Source of the DNA: Saprospiraceae bacterium
GTDB taxonomy: Bacteria; Bacteroidota; Bacteroidia; Chitinophagales; Saprospiraceae
Reading direction: 5' to 3'
Assembly: GCA_020627705.1 (NCBI GenBank)
Contig: JAHDGJ010000001.1
Location: 89,761 to 153,760, forward strand
Length of the DNA stretch: 64,000 nt
How positions within the stretch are numbered: the first letter of the stretch is position 1; every line of letters begins with the position of its first letter. Both the position numbers and the translations under genes were made by a program. The notes under the pieces were generated by a model. It had not been told where the DNA came from, searched no databases, and saw only the letters and a program-made list of their open reading frames with translations. Shown piece by piece: positions 24,584 to 32,940 of this stretch.

Positions 24584-24594
24584 TTCTCTTCTTT
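24568..24594. terminator. bidirectional terminator between two convergent genes
   Basis: Perfect 11-bp repeat AAAGAAGAGAA (24568-24578) / TTCTCTTCTTT (24584-24594) with a 5-nt loop. It includes the stop codon of the plus-strand gene and sits 10 nt before the end of the minus-strand TonB-like gene. A-rich and T-rich flanks on both sides could serve both directions. Confidence 0.6.
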
Positions 24595-24603
24595 ATTGTC
24601 TGT

Positions 24604-25749
24604 TTATTTTTTGAACAATCGTTTAAAATCGTCCACTGATAAATTCTTCAGTTGTTGAGGTGTTAAGCCTTGATACTTACTTTTAAATCTATTCAGTGAA
24701 ACCTTTCCAGATAAGGCTGCATTAATATCTCTATCAGCGTTAGCCACAAATTTATTCCGCTCCTTATTTAGATCGACTTTTAGATTAAAGGCAAATCTTC
24801 CGCATTGCTCTTCAGGGGCAGACATGTCCTTTTGGTATCTGTAACCGTATAGTGCCTTCAAAAAGCCCTTTAGGGTTTTGGAATCTGTTATCGTAGACTT
24901 ATATTCATCAATTTCGACATAGGTCGGTTTCCCTGCGCGATCAATACAAATCTTAGCCTCTACTTTACCACTTTCGACCGCTGATTTCATCGCTTCATCT
25001 ATGTTTCTATAGATTACTTTTCTACCAAAAACGCCATTACCAGAGCCATCATATTCGCCAGTTCCAGCTCCTTCATCACCCATTCCTTCATCACCATCAT
25101 TGCCTGAAGATGCACCAGCTCCATCGCCTTCATCCGCTTTTCCAGTCCCACCTTCTTCACCATCTAAAGAAGAAGGATTGGAAGGAGCATCTTCCGATTC
25201 TGAAGCTTCTTCAGAAACTGGTGCAGTAGGTTCTTCTTCGACCTCTTCTACAACTTCCTCAATTTCTTCTGCTTCTACGACATCTTCCATCGGTTCTAAT
25301 TCTGGTTCTGGCTCAATTAATTCTGGTTCTGGATCTTCTACTTCAAGCTCTTCTTCAATCGCTTCCAACTCACTATCTTCTTGCAAAATTTCACTTACAA
25401 TCGGATCAATAACTTGGGGCTCAATAACTGGTTCTGGTTTAGGTATTTCAACCGGGGGCGTAACTTTCTCTTCAATTTTTTCGACCTTCACCGGCTCCAC
25501 CTTTTTTACTTGTTCTTGTTTTGGCCTTGACCGACCACTATCATCATGGGCCAATTTACTTAACGAACTTTCTTTAAAATCAATAAATTCTACAGTCACC
25601 GCAAAATCTTCTTTCTCCGGAGTTTTAGGACTCCGAGGAAGGACTAATAACCATGCAATAAGTAAGATCAGTAAATGAATTATGATCGAAATCTTAGCAC
25701 TTTTTTCTTTATGCTCTTGTTCTAGTTGAGTAGCTATGGAATTCATCAT
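24604..25749 (-). CDS. TonB-like energy transducer with long acidic linker
   Basis: Inner-membrane anchored protein of 381 aa. A cytoplasmic N-terminus is followed by one transmembrane helix (ISIIIHLLILLIAWLLVL, about residues 20-37), a roughly 200-residue periplasmic linker very rich in Glu, Pro and Val, then a Gly/Asp/Ser stretch, and a C-terminal region (VIYRNIDEAMKSAVESGKVEAKICIDRAGKPTYVEI) resembling the TonB C-terminal fold. A family role is to couple the proton-motive force to outer-membrane receptors such as the BtuB-like one here. The linker is Glu/Pro rather than the classic Lys/Pro. No exbB/exbD adjacent. Two ATGs in a row; the first is given. Confidence 0.78.
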   Translation of the reverse strand: MMNSIATQLEQEHKEKSAKISIIIHLLILLIAWLLVLPRSPKTPEKEDFAVTVEFIDFKESSLSKLAHDDSGRSRPKQEQVKKVEPVKVEKIEEKVTPPVEIPKPEPVIEPQVIDPIVSEILQEDSELEAIEEELEVEDPEPELIEPEPELEPMEDVVEAEEIEEVVEEVEEEPTAPVSEEASESEDAPSNPSSLDGEEGGTGKADEGDGAGASSGNDGDEGMGDEGAGTGEYDGSGNGVFGRKVIYRNIDEAMKSAVESGKVEAKICIDRAGKPTYVEIDEYKSTITDSKTLKGFLKALYGYRYQKDMSAPEEQCGRFAFNLKVDLNKERNKFVANADRDINAALSGKVSLNRFKSKYQGLTPQQLKNLSVDDFKRLFKK

Positions 25750-25828
25750 GATCGCAAGATTTTGATTGCTGTTAAAACGTTTTCAGACGTTAAAATTATA
25801 TTAATAGGAGTATTAATTCGTCGATTGC

Positions 25829-27898
25829 TTAAGATTTCTCATTCACGGTGGATCCGATAAATTTTATTAAGAAGTAAAAAGCAAGGATAGAAATGCCCAT
25901 CAGCACTATAGAGATCAAAATCCCTCCACCTAAAAATGTGGATAATCCGCAGCATAAGAGACTGATTAAACCTACTGTTAGAGCATAGGGCATTTGAGTC
26001 CTGACATGATCTATGTGATTACAGTCCGATGCCAGACTGCTCAAAATCGTAGTGTCTGATATTGGCGAACAATGGTCTCCCAAAACAGAAGCTCCCAAAA
26101 CAGTTGCAATGCAATTAAATAATAATTCCATAGTAATGTCTGGAGCCAATCCATTTGCTTGCGAAATAGTGTATGAAGTTGGGATCACAATGGGGTACAA
26201 AATTGCCATAGTTGACCAACTGGAACCTGTGGAAAAGGCAATGAGCGCTGCAAGCACAAATACGATCATTGGAAGAACATATGGATTTACCGCATTTTGT
26301 AATGATGAGCTTATAAAATCCGCCGTATGTAATTCGGAAGTAGTCAACGCCAAGGACCATGCTAAGGTAAGTATAATTATGGCTGGAAGCATGGTTTTAA
26401 AACCTGTGGTCATCCAATGCATACTGTCAAATAAATTCATGATTCGTTGACTTACGGTTAATGCAATGGCCATTATAACGCCGAGTCCAGATGCCCACAA
26501 TAGAGCCACATAAGAATCTGAAGAACCAATGAGACCACCGAGTTTATTGAAAAAGCCGTTATAGCCCAATTCATCCATTTGTCCCCAGACACTTGAAAGT
26601 CCCAAAAGGGTATTTGGTTTAGTCTCTATGAGTTCAGCATATATAGATGAAATACCGGTATATAAAAGGCCGATGATGGTCGTCGCAATTACAACAAAAA
26701 TAGGTATCGCGGCATTGTACCATTTGATGGTCGCTCCTTTTACAGGGCTAAGATCTTCCATATCCGGTTCGTCGTCATTTTTCGTTTTGGCTGGAGATAC
26801 TTGTCCTGTTTTAAAGGCTCTTTGTTCCGCTTTATGCATGGGGCCATAATCTTTGCCAGATTTGATCAGTAACAGTATAAAACTTAAGGTAAGAATAGGG
26901 TAGAAAGAGTATTTCAAGGATTTAAGGAATACGCCATAAGCACTTAAGTTTTCGTCAAGAGCTAGAAGACCTAAGCCATCGTCAATATATCCTAGCTCTG
27001 CTCCTATCCAAGTAGTAATAAATGCTATAGCCGCTACGGGTGCCGCGGTGCTGTCAACGATGTAAGCCAATTTTTCACGACTTATCCTAAATTTATCCGT
27101 CACTGATCTCATCGTATTACCCACAATTAATGTGTTGGCGTAATCGTCAAAAAATATTGCAATGCCCAAAAGCCAGGTGACAAATTGGGTGGATTTTGGC
27201 GTTTTGGCATATTTTGATAGGTGCTGAACAACTCCTGTCATCCCACCATTCTTAGATATTATAGCCACCATTCCGCCAATCAGAAGTGAAAAGACTATCA
27301 CCGAAATGTGGCCACTATCATTTAAGGCATTTACAATGTACTTGCTAATCGTATCAAATAGGGATTTAAACCAAAAGAAAAAAGAGCCAAATTTTAAACC
27401 ACCGGCTATAAATGCACCAGACCAAATTCCAACAAAAAGGGAGATTATTACTTCTTTAAATACAAGGGCTAATAAGATCGCAATCAAAGGAGGTAAAATA
27501 GACAGCCACAATGGAATCCTAATCAAACGGTAACCTGTTCGATCATTTTTAGAATAATGGTAAAGTTTGTGTGCTTTGCCTTTTGACGTTTGGTGAGTTA
27601 TAAAAACCAATTCTCCCTGATGATCCACCTCTAGTTCGAATTCGGCAAATCCATTGACGAACAAAACATCTTGATCTTCTCCATTAATGCTTAAGTTGAA
27701 AATTCCATTAGTATTTTGCGGGGCTGCCAGCACAAGCCCAATGGCCTTTGATTCGTTTTGTAGTTGAGCGAGAGCAAGTTGCTCAAGGCTTTCAATTTTA
27801 GAAGTTACTTGGACTAGACTTTTGTCCGTTTGGGCATAAGTCGAGCTGAAAAAGAATAAAAATATGAAGGGGAAAGTAATTCTTGAAAGTAATTGCAT
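25829..27898 (-). CDS. NhaC-family Na+/H+ antiporter with extra N-terminal domain
   Basis: Membrane antiporter of 689 aa. The C-terminal 550 residues carry about 12 helices and NhaC-type motifs (FSLLIGGMVAIISKNGG, FFDDYANTLIVGNTMR, AFSTGSSWSTMAILYPI, ASVLGDHCSPISDTTILSS), consistent with sodium/proton exchange or a related substrate. Unusually, it starts with a signal peptide (residues 1-22) and about 110 residues of beta-rich soluble sequence before the first core helix, giving a periplasmic sensor-like domain. Such fusions are found in Bacteroidota; the role of the extra domain is unknown. It stands alone, divergent from the FG-GAP gene. Confidence 0.88.
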   Translation of the reverse strand: MQLLSRITFPFIFLFFFSSTYAQTDKSLVQVTSKIESLEQLALAQLQNESKAIGLVLAAPQNTNGIFNLSINGEDQDVLFVNGFAEFELEVDHQGELVFITHQTSKGKAHKLYHYSKNDRTGYRLIRIPLWLSILPPLIAILLALVFKEVIISLFVGIWSGAFIAGGLKFGSFFFWFKSLFDTISKYIVNALNDSGHISVIVFSLLIGGMVAIISKNGGMTGVVQHLSKYAKTPKSTQFVTWLLGIAIFFDDYANTLIVGNTMRSVTDKFRISREKLAYIVDSTAAPVAAIAFITTWIGAELGYIDDGLGLLALDENLSAYGVFLKSLKYSFYPILTLSFILLLIKSGKDYGPMHKAEQRAFKTGQVSPAKTKNDDEPDMEDLSPVKGATIKWYNAAIPIFVVIATTIIGLLYTGISSIYAELIETKPNTLLGLSSVWGQMDELGYNGFFNKLGGLIGSSDSYVALLWASGLGVIMAIALTVSQRIMNLFDSMHWMTTGFKTMLPAIIILTLAWSLALTTSELHTADFISSSLQNAVNPYVLPMIVFVLAALIAFSTGSSWSTMAILYPIVIPTSYTISQANGLAPDITMELLFNCIATVLGASVLGDHCSPISDTTILSSLASDCNHIDHVRTQMPYALTVGLISLLCCGLSTFLGGGILISIVLMGISILAFYFLIKFIGSTVNEKS

Positions 27899-27956
27899 CG
27901 TAGGAACGTTAACTTTACATACAATATCTTAAAACTAATTGGATACACGACTAGTG

Positions 27957-30215
27957 ATGAAGAAAAAATATTTATTGATCTTGATGCTTTTTGCTTTTCA
28001 AATATCCCGTGCTCAGTTATTTGAACCCTTTCAGTGCGCCTTTGTCGAAAATGGAAAATCTTTGCAATTTCCTGGTGCCGGTGGCTTGAATTTACCACAG
28101 ACGTACACCTGTGATATAAATAATGACGGCTTAGATGATTTGGTTATTATGGATCGAGACGGAGGTGCCATATTGCCATTTCTTCGAACTTCAAACAGCT
28201 CGGATTTAGATTATACCTATGCACCAGGATATAAATCTTCTTTTTCTCAAATCAGAGAGTGGTTCGTGGTAAGGGATTTTAATCAGGATGGAATAATGGA
28301 TATATTTTGCTTCCCATCATCAAATCTACCTGGGATTGAAGTTAGAAAAGGGTATTATCAAAACGACACCATCAAATTCGAGATTCTTTCGTTTACCGAA
28401 ATACTAGGTGCACCAGATATTTTACCTATTCCTAGTTCTAATGGATTGTTTACCCAACTATATGTAGGAAGTAATGATCAACCTGAGATCATAGATGTCG
28501 ACGAAGATGGTGATATGGATGTGGTTACTTTCGATGCAGGAGGAAGTTATTTGAATTATTGGAAAAATTATACTTTGGAAAAAGGATTGGGCTTGGACAC
28601 GTTTAGCATGGAGTTGGAAGATAATTGTTGGGGCAAATTTTATGAAAAGGAAACGTCCGAAGAGCTTTTGTTGAGCTCTAGTAGTGATGAATGTGCTACT
28701 CTTCTTTACACACCTGTAGTTGACGAAAGGCATGCCGGATCGTGCGTGACCTTATTTGATGAAAATGGAGATGGTGCTTATGATTTATTGTTAGGAGATT
28801 TGTCCAATGATAACATTATCTATTGCTCAAACGGTGGAACGAGTGAAGACGCCTGGATGATTTCACAAGATCTGACTTTTCCTTCCTATGATGTACCCAT
28901 CGATTTTGATTTGTTTAATGCGGCCTTTTATTTAGATGTAAATAATGACGGAAAAAGAGATTTGTTAGCGAGTCCTAATGCCAATGCAAACATCGAAAAC
29001 TATGAAGTCAACTGGTATTACAAAAATGTAGGAACGGATGCATCTCCAATTTTTGAATACAGAAAGAATGCTTTTTTGGTTGAAGACATGATAGATGTAG
29101 GAAGTGCAAGTAGCCCCGCTTTTGTCGATCACAATCAAGATGGTCTTCTGGACCTTGTACTTGGATGCAGGGGAAGATATTTGGGCAATGGAGTAAATGA
29201 TGCCAAACTATATTATTTCGAAAATACAGGAACGTTGACTCAGCCAGAGTTTACCCTCATTTCAGAAGACTACGCCTCCTATGCGCAATATGCCTCAGAA
29301 TCGCTTTCTTTTTATCCCTCATTTGGTGACTTAGATGGAGATGGAGATATTGATCTCCTTGTTGGTGATAACAATGGCTATTTGCGTTATTCTGAAAATA
29401 TTGCAGGTCCAGGGAATCCTTTTGAGTTTCAACAAGCGATCTCTCAATTTATGGATATTAGACCTGGAAACGTGGTACGGCCTTTCATAATTGATCTCAA
29501 CGAGGATGGACTTGGAGATATAGTATTGGGTGAGCGTAACAACGATAGCGATGGCAACGGCAAAATCGGTGCTTTAAATTTTTATGAAAATATTGGCGAG
29601 GTTGGTACCCCTTTGTTTGAAAGTGATGAGTCGAATGCACCAAACATAAATGCCCTAGGTGGAGTGAATACCCAAACTATTATTGACGTCACTGCACTTA
29701 CTGCTCCTGCATTTTATGACCAAGGAGACAAGCTGCTATTATTTACGGGGAGTCGGAATGGGAGGATTCACATGTACGATAATGTTAGAAATAACTTAGA
29801 TGGAGAATTCAATTTAATCACTGATAATCTTGGAAATATTCAAGAGGGACAAGCAACAATACCTGCAGTTGTTGACATAAACAACGATGGTATGCTTGAG
29901 ATATTTGTAGGTAACGAAAGAGGTGGACTTGCTTTTTATCAAACTGACATATTGGCAAGTGATGAAGTTTCTACGAATGAAAGTGATGTAGACGAACTGG
30001 TGACTTTATATCCTAATCCGGCGAAAGAAAAAATTTATTTGAGTTCTAATAAATATCAACAATACATTGTTTTGAATGCTCAAGGTAAAGAAATCGTAAG
30101 TGGCAATATTTTCGATACACGCGCCATCGATATTTCAAACTTGTCTTCTGGAATCTATTTTCTAAAAGCAACAGCTGATGGAATTCAAACAACACTTAAA
30201 TTTCTAAAAATTTAA
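27957..30215 (+). CDS. FG-GAP/VCBS repeat protein with T9SS sorting domain
   Basis: Secreted protein of about 752 aa. Signal peptide (KKKYLLILMLFAFQISRAQ), then a series of calcium-binding FG-GAP/VCBS repeats with the DxNxDGxxD pattern: DINNDGLDD, DFNQDGIMD, DVDEDGDMD, DVNNDGKRD, DHNQDGLLD, DLDGDGDID, DLNEDGLGD and DINNDGMLE. The array suggests a beta-propeller. The end is a T9SS type A domain (LYPNPAKEK, then SSGIYFLKATADG). The ATG at 27957 is preferred over an upstream TTG because it begins the signal peptide. Likely a surface adhesion or binding protein; no enzymatic residues seen. The stop shares TTAA with the convergent gene. Confidence 0.9.
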   Translation: MKKKYLLILMLFAFQISRAQLFEPFQCAFVENGKSLQFPGAGGLNLPQTYTCDINNDGLDDLVIMDRDGGAILPFLRTSNSSDLDYTYAPGYKSSFSQIREWFVVRDFNQDGIMDIFCFPSSNLPGIEVRKGYYQNDTIKFEILSFTEILGAPDILPIPSSNGLFTQLYVGSNDQPEIIDVDEDGDMDVVTFDAGGSYLNYWKNYTLEKGLGLDTFSMELEDNCWGKFYEKETSEELLLSSSSDECATLLYTPVVDERHAGSCVTLFDENGDGAYDLLLGDLSNDNIIYCSNGGTSEDAWMISQDLTFPSYDVPIDFDLFNAAFYLDVNNDGKRDLLASPNANANIENYEVNWYYKNVGTDASPIFEYRKNAFLVEDMIDVGSASSPAFVDHNQDGLLDLVLGCRGRYLGNGVNDAKLYYFENTGTLTQPEFTLISEDYASYAQYASESLSFYPSFGDLDGDGDIDLLVGDNNGYLRYSENIAGPGNPFEFQQAISQFMDIRPGNVVRPFIIDLNEDGLGDIVLGERNNDSDGNGKIGALNFYENIGEVGTPLFESDESNAPNINALGGVNTQTIIDVTALTAPAFYDQGDKLLLFTGSRNGRIHMYDNVRNNLDGEFNLITDNLGNIQEGQATIPAVVDINNDGMLEIFVGNERGGLAFYQTDILASDEVSTNESDVDELVTLYPNPAKEKIYLSSNKYQQYIVLNAQGKEIVSGNIFDTRAIDISNLSSGIYFLKATADGIQTTLKFLKI

Positions 30216-30859
30216 TGTCTATTGCCAAAGAGTAAACTCCCAATTCTAACCATATTAGATCCACAGTCAATGGCTAGTTCGAAATCACCTGACATTCCCA
30301 TAGATTTAATGTCAAAGTATTCGAGCGAATAAAGTGATTTTAGTTTTTTATGTTGTTCGTTGAGGAATTGAAATTCCTTTTCTACTTGGGTCATATTATT
30401 TGTAAAAGTGGCCATACCCATCAAGCCTCTAAGTCGAATGTTTTTTAAAGATTGCATCTGCTCTTGCTTCAAGAGCTCTTTTAACTCCGAGGGGTCAAAG
30501 CCTTGTTTGCTGTCCTCTGTTGCAATTTTGATTTGAAGCAGAACGTCTATGATGCGATCATTTGCTTGAGCTGCTTGATTAATTTTCTTGGCCAAACCAA
30601 AAGAACTTACCGAATGAATCAGATGAACGAATGGAGCAATATATTTTACTTTGTTAGACTGTAGCGTGCCTATAAAGTGCCATTCAATATCCTTTGGTAA
30701 TTCCTCATACTTGGATACCAATTCTTGGACTCTATTTTCCCCAAAAGCACGTTGCCCCATGGTATAAACCTCCAAGATTTTTTCTACCGTTTGCGTCTTG
30801 GATACGGCGATAAGCTTTGCGTTTTTTTTAGTTAACTTTTCTACTAAGGCTTTGTACAT
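30212..30859 (-). CDS. YggS-family PLP homeostasis protein
   Basis: Pyridoxal-phosphate-binding protein, 215 aa, of the YggS/PLPBP family (alanine-racemase-like barrel without racemase activity), involved in B6 and amino-acid homeostasis. The PLP lysine is in LIAVSKTQ. FGENRVQELVSKYEELPKDIEWHFIGTLQSNK and the end LSMGMSGDFE-like block (KSMGMSGDFELAI, then VRIGSLLFG) are diagnostic. The ATG overlaps the upstream kinase stop by 1 nt (TGATG), so the two are translationally coupled. Confidence 0.94.
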   Translation of the reverse strand: MYKALVEKLTKKNAKLIAVSKTQTVEKILEVYTMGQRAFGENRVQELVSKYEELPKDIEWHFIGTLQSNKVKYIAPFVHLIHSVSSFGLAKKINQAAQANDRIIDVLLQIKIATEDSKQGFDPSELKELLKQEQMQSLKNIRLRGLMGMATFTNNMTQVEKEFQFLNEQHKKLKSLYSLEYFDIKSMGMSGDFELAIDCGSNMVRIGSLLFGNRH

Positions 30860-31491
30860 CAAAATAAACCATGCAACTCTCGGTCCACCAATTCAACGAT
30901 GCTTCCGAAGTCTTCTTTTTTGTTTTTGAAATCTAAATTATCCGTTTCCACTACCAACAATTTTCCAGCTGTATAGTTCGAGATCCAAGACTCGTATCGT
31001 TCGTTTAATTTTTTTAGATAATCCAAACTCATGCTGCCTTCATAATCCCTTCCTCTAGTTTGGATGTGGCTAACCAATGTGGGTACGCTAGATTTTAGGT
31101 AAATCAAAAGATCAGGAGCCTCCACTTGAGATACCATGAGTTTGAAAAGATCTCGATAGTTTTCAAAATCTCGTTTGGACATCAGTCCCATTTCATGGAG
31201 ATTGGGTGCAAAAATCTCGGCATCTTCATAGATTGTTCGATCTTGAATGACGGTCAAATCACCTTTCCTAATATCTAAGATTTGTCGATAACGACTGTTT
31301 AAAAAATAAATTTGAAGATTAAACGACCAACGGTGCATGTCATTGTAAAAATCACTTAAGTAGGGATTTGTACTGGTATCTTCAAAATGTACTTCCCAAC
31401 CGTAATGCTTAGAAAGTAATTCTGACAAGGTTGTTTTACCTGCACCTATGTTCCCGGCTATTGCGATGTGTTTTATTTTATTCGTAGACAT
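30859..31491 (-). CDS. deoxynucleoside kinase (dGK/dAK family)
   Basis: Cytoplasmic deoxynucleoside kinase of 210 aa (nucleotide salvage). The P-loop is GNIGAGKT (residues 13-20). The substrate motif is DRTIYEDAEIFA (the DRS/ERS position) and the LID-like Arg segment is TRGRDYEGSM. Family members phosphorylate deoxyadenosine or deoxyguanosine, and older annotations place such proteins near folate HPPK genes. Exact nucleoside preference cannot be read from sequence. First gene of a two-gene unit with the YggS gene; divergent from the ABC ATPase gene. Confidence 0.92.
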   Translation of the reverse strand: MSTNKIKHIAIAGNIGAGKTTLSELLSKHYGWEVHFEDTSTNPYLSDFYNDMHRWSFNLQIYFLNSRYRQILDIRKGDLTVIQDRTIYEDAEIFAPNLHEMGLMSKRDFENYRDLFKLMVSQVEAPDLLIYLKSSVPTLVSHIQTRGRDYEGSMSLDYLKKLNERYESWISNYTAGKLLVVETDNLDFKNKKEDFGSIVELVDRELHGLF

Positions 31492-31621
31492 ATGCTCAGA
31501 TGGTTAAGAAAGATTTCTTAGTGGGTCTAAATTGCTAAATTTGGACGAATATAATACCATGCTTATCTATTTTATTGAGCATTGGCATTATTCTGAGATA
31601 TTTTGCAGAAAAAATGTAGTA

Positions 31622-32353
31622 ATGAAGGCGGTTATATCTACACACGAATTAAAGAAGACATATGTAATGGGCACAGAAAAGGTACATGCCCTAAGAGGAA
31701 TTACGGTAGATATAAAGCAAAATGAGTATGTAGCTTTGATGGGGCCATCGGGTTCTGGAAAAAGTACGCTCATGAATTTGATAGGTTGTTTGGATTCACC
31801 CACTTCGGGCAATTATCATCTCAATCAAATTGATGTCAGTTCGATGTCGGATGGAGAATTAGCTGAAGTACGAAATAGAGAAATTGGTTTTGTTTTTCAA
31901 ACTTTTAATTTGCTCCCTAGATTGTCAAGTCTTGATAATGTAGCACTACCTTTGGTTTATTCGGGAATGAGTAAGACTAAGAGGTTAGAAAAAGCGGAGG
32001 AAGTATTGGATGCTGTAGGGTTAGGAGATAGAATCGATCATAAACCCAATGAGCTTTCTGGAGGTCAAAGACAACGAGTGGCAATTGCTAGGGCTTTGGT
32101 TAATGATCCTGCGATAATTTTGGCAGATGAGCCTACTGGGAATTTGGATACTAAGACTTCGATCGAAATTATGTCCATCTTCGAAAGGATTCATAAAAAC
32201 GGTAACACCGTTATTTTGGTAACTCATGAGCCCGATATCGCAGAGCATGCACATCGGATTATCCGATTAAGAGATGGATTGATCGAAAAGGATATTCAGA
32301 ATGCTAATATTGCAACAGTTGATGATCCCACGCATCGTTATAATATAGACTAA
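31622..32353 (+). CDS. ABC transporter ATP-binding protein (MacB/LolD type)
   Basis: ATPase of 243 aa. Walker [10 protein letters not shown] (41-49), Q-loop [18 protein letters not shown], signature [15 protein letters not shown] (from about 145), Walker [13 protein letters not shown] and H-loop VTHEPD all intact. The [14 protein letters not shown] opening is typical of the MacB/LolD/FtsE-like group that drives lipoprotein release or antimicrobial-peptide export. The ATG at 31622 is chosen; the open frame extends 90 nt upstream without family similarity. No permease gene is adjacent, so its partner is elsewhere. It overlaps the adenosyltransferase by 1 nt (TAATG). Confidence 0.92.
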   Translation: MKAVISTHELKKTYVMGTEKVHALRGITVDIKQNEYVALMGPSGSGKSTLMNLIGCLDSPTSGNYHLNQIDVSSMSDGELAEVRNREIGFVFQTFNLLPRLSSLDNVALPLVYSGMSKTKRLEKAEEVLDAVGLGDRIDHKPNELSGGQRQRVAIARALVNDPAIILADEPTGNLDTKTSIEIMSIFERIHKNGNTVILVTHEPDIAEHAHRIIRLRDGLIEKDIQNANIATVDDPTHRYNID

Positions 32354-32898
32354 TGAAGATATATACAAAAGGAGGGGACAAAGGAAAAACATCTTTGTTT
32401 GGTCAGGCCAGAGTTGATAAAGATGACATTCGTATTGAAGCATATGGTACGGTGGATGAATTAAATAGTAGTATTGGTTTGCTTGAATCTGGTAAATTAC
32501 CCAATGAATCAAAGGCCCAACTTTTAGTTATACAAAAGAAATTGTTTGATATTGGATCTCATTTGGCTTCAGATCCCGAATTTGACTATCCCTTGCCCCA
32601 AGTATCTGATAAAGACTCCATCTTTTTAGAAAAAGCTATAGATCAAATGAATGAGGAGCTCACGCCTCTAAAAAATTTCATTTTGCCCGGTGGTTCTTCA
32701 ATTGCTGCAAAGGCACATGTTTGTAGAACGATATGCCGAAGAGCTGAAAGAAGGGTAGTCACTTTATCCAAAGTAGCCCAAGTCGAACCAGAAATTATTA
32801 TTTACCTAAATCGGTTGTCAGATTATTTTTTTGTCTTGGCAAGATTTCTTCTCAAAAAAGATGGTTTGGATGAGGTAGCCTGGACTGCAGAAATGTAA
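32353..32898 (+). CDS. cob(I)alamin adenosyltransferase, PduO type
   Basis: PduO/MMAB-type ATP:cob(I)alamin adenosyltransferase, 181 aa, which makes adenosylcobalamin from reduced B12. The N-terminal ATP-binding signature is YTKGGDKGKTSLFG (residues 4-17). The R-A-Y-G-T-V-D-E-L-N pattern is present as RIEAYGTVDELNSSIG. The C-terminal helical core has VCRTICRRAERRVV and YLNRLSDYFFVLAR. It is coupled to an ABC ATPase by a 1-nt overlap. It makes functional sense with the B12 uptake operon at 6-13 kb: imported corrinoid needs adenosylation for AdoCbl enzymes. Confidence 0.95.
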   Translation: MKIYTKGGDKGKTSLFGQARVDKDDIRIEAYGTVDELNSSIGLLESGKLPNESKAQLLVIQKKLFDIGSHLASDPEFDYPLPQVSDKDSIFLEKAIDQMNEELTPLKNFILPGGSSIAAKAHVCRTICRRAERRVVTLSKVAQVEPEIIIYLNRLSDYFFVLARFLLKKDGLDEVAWTAEM

Positions 32899-32940
32899 GA
32901 TCGCAAAAGATTTATCTATTTTTGGACTGCATATATAGGT

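Noticed and set aside
25100..25678. 192-codon Ser/Thr-rich open frame on the plus strand
   Set aside because: It is the antisense of the Glu/Pro/Asp/Gly-rich linker of the TonB-like gene; GAA/GAG repeats read backwards give Ser codons. No family resemblance and no start context.
30859..30862. TTG start one codon earlier for the YggS gene
   Set aside because: The adjacent ATG gives the standard TGATG coupling with the kinase stop and is a better start.
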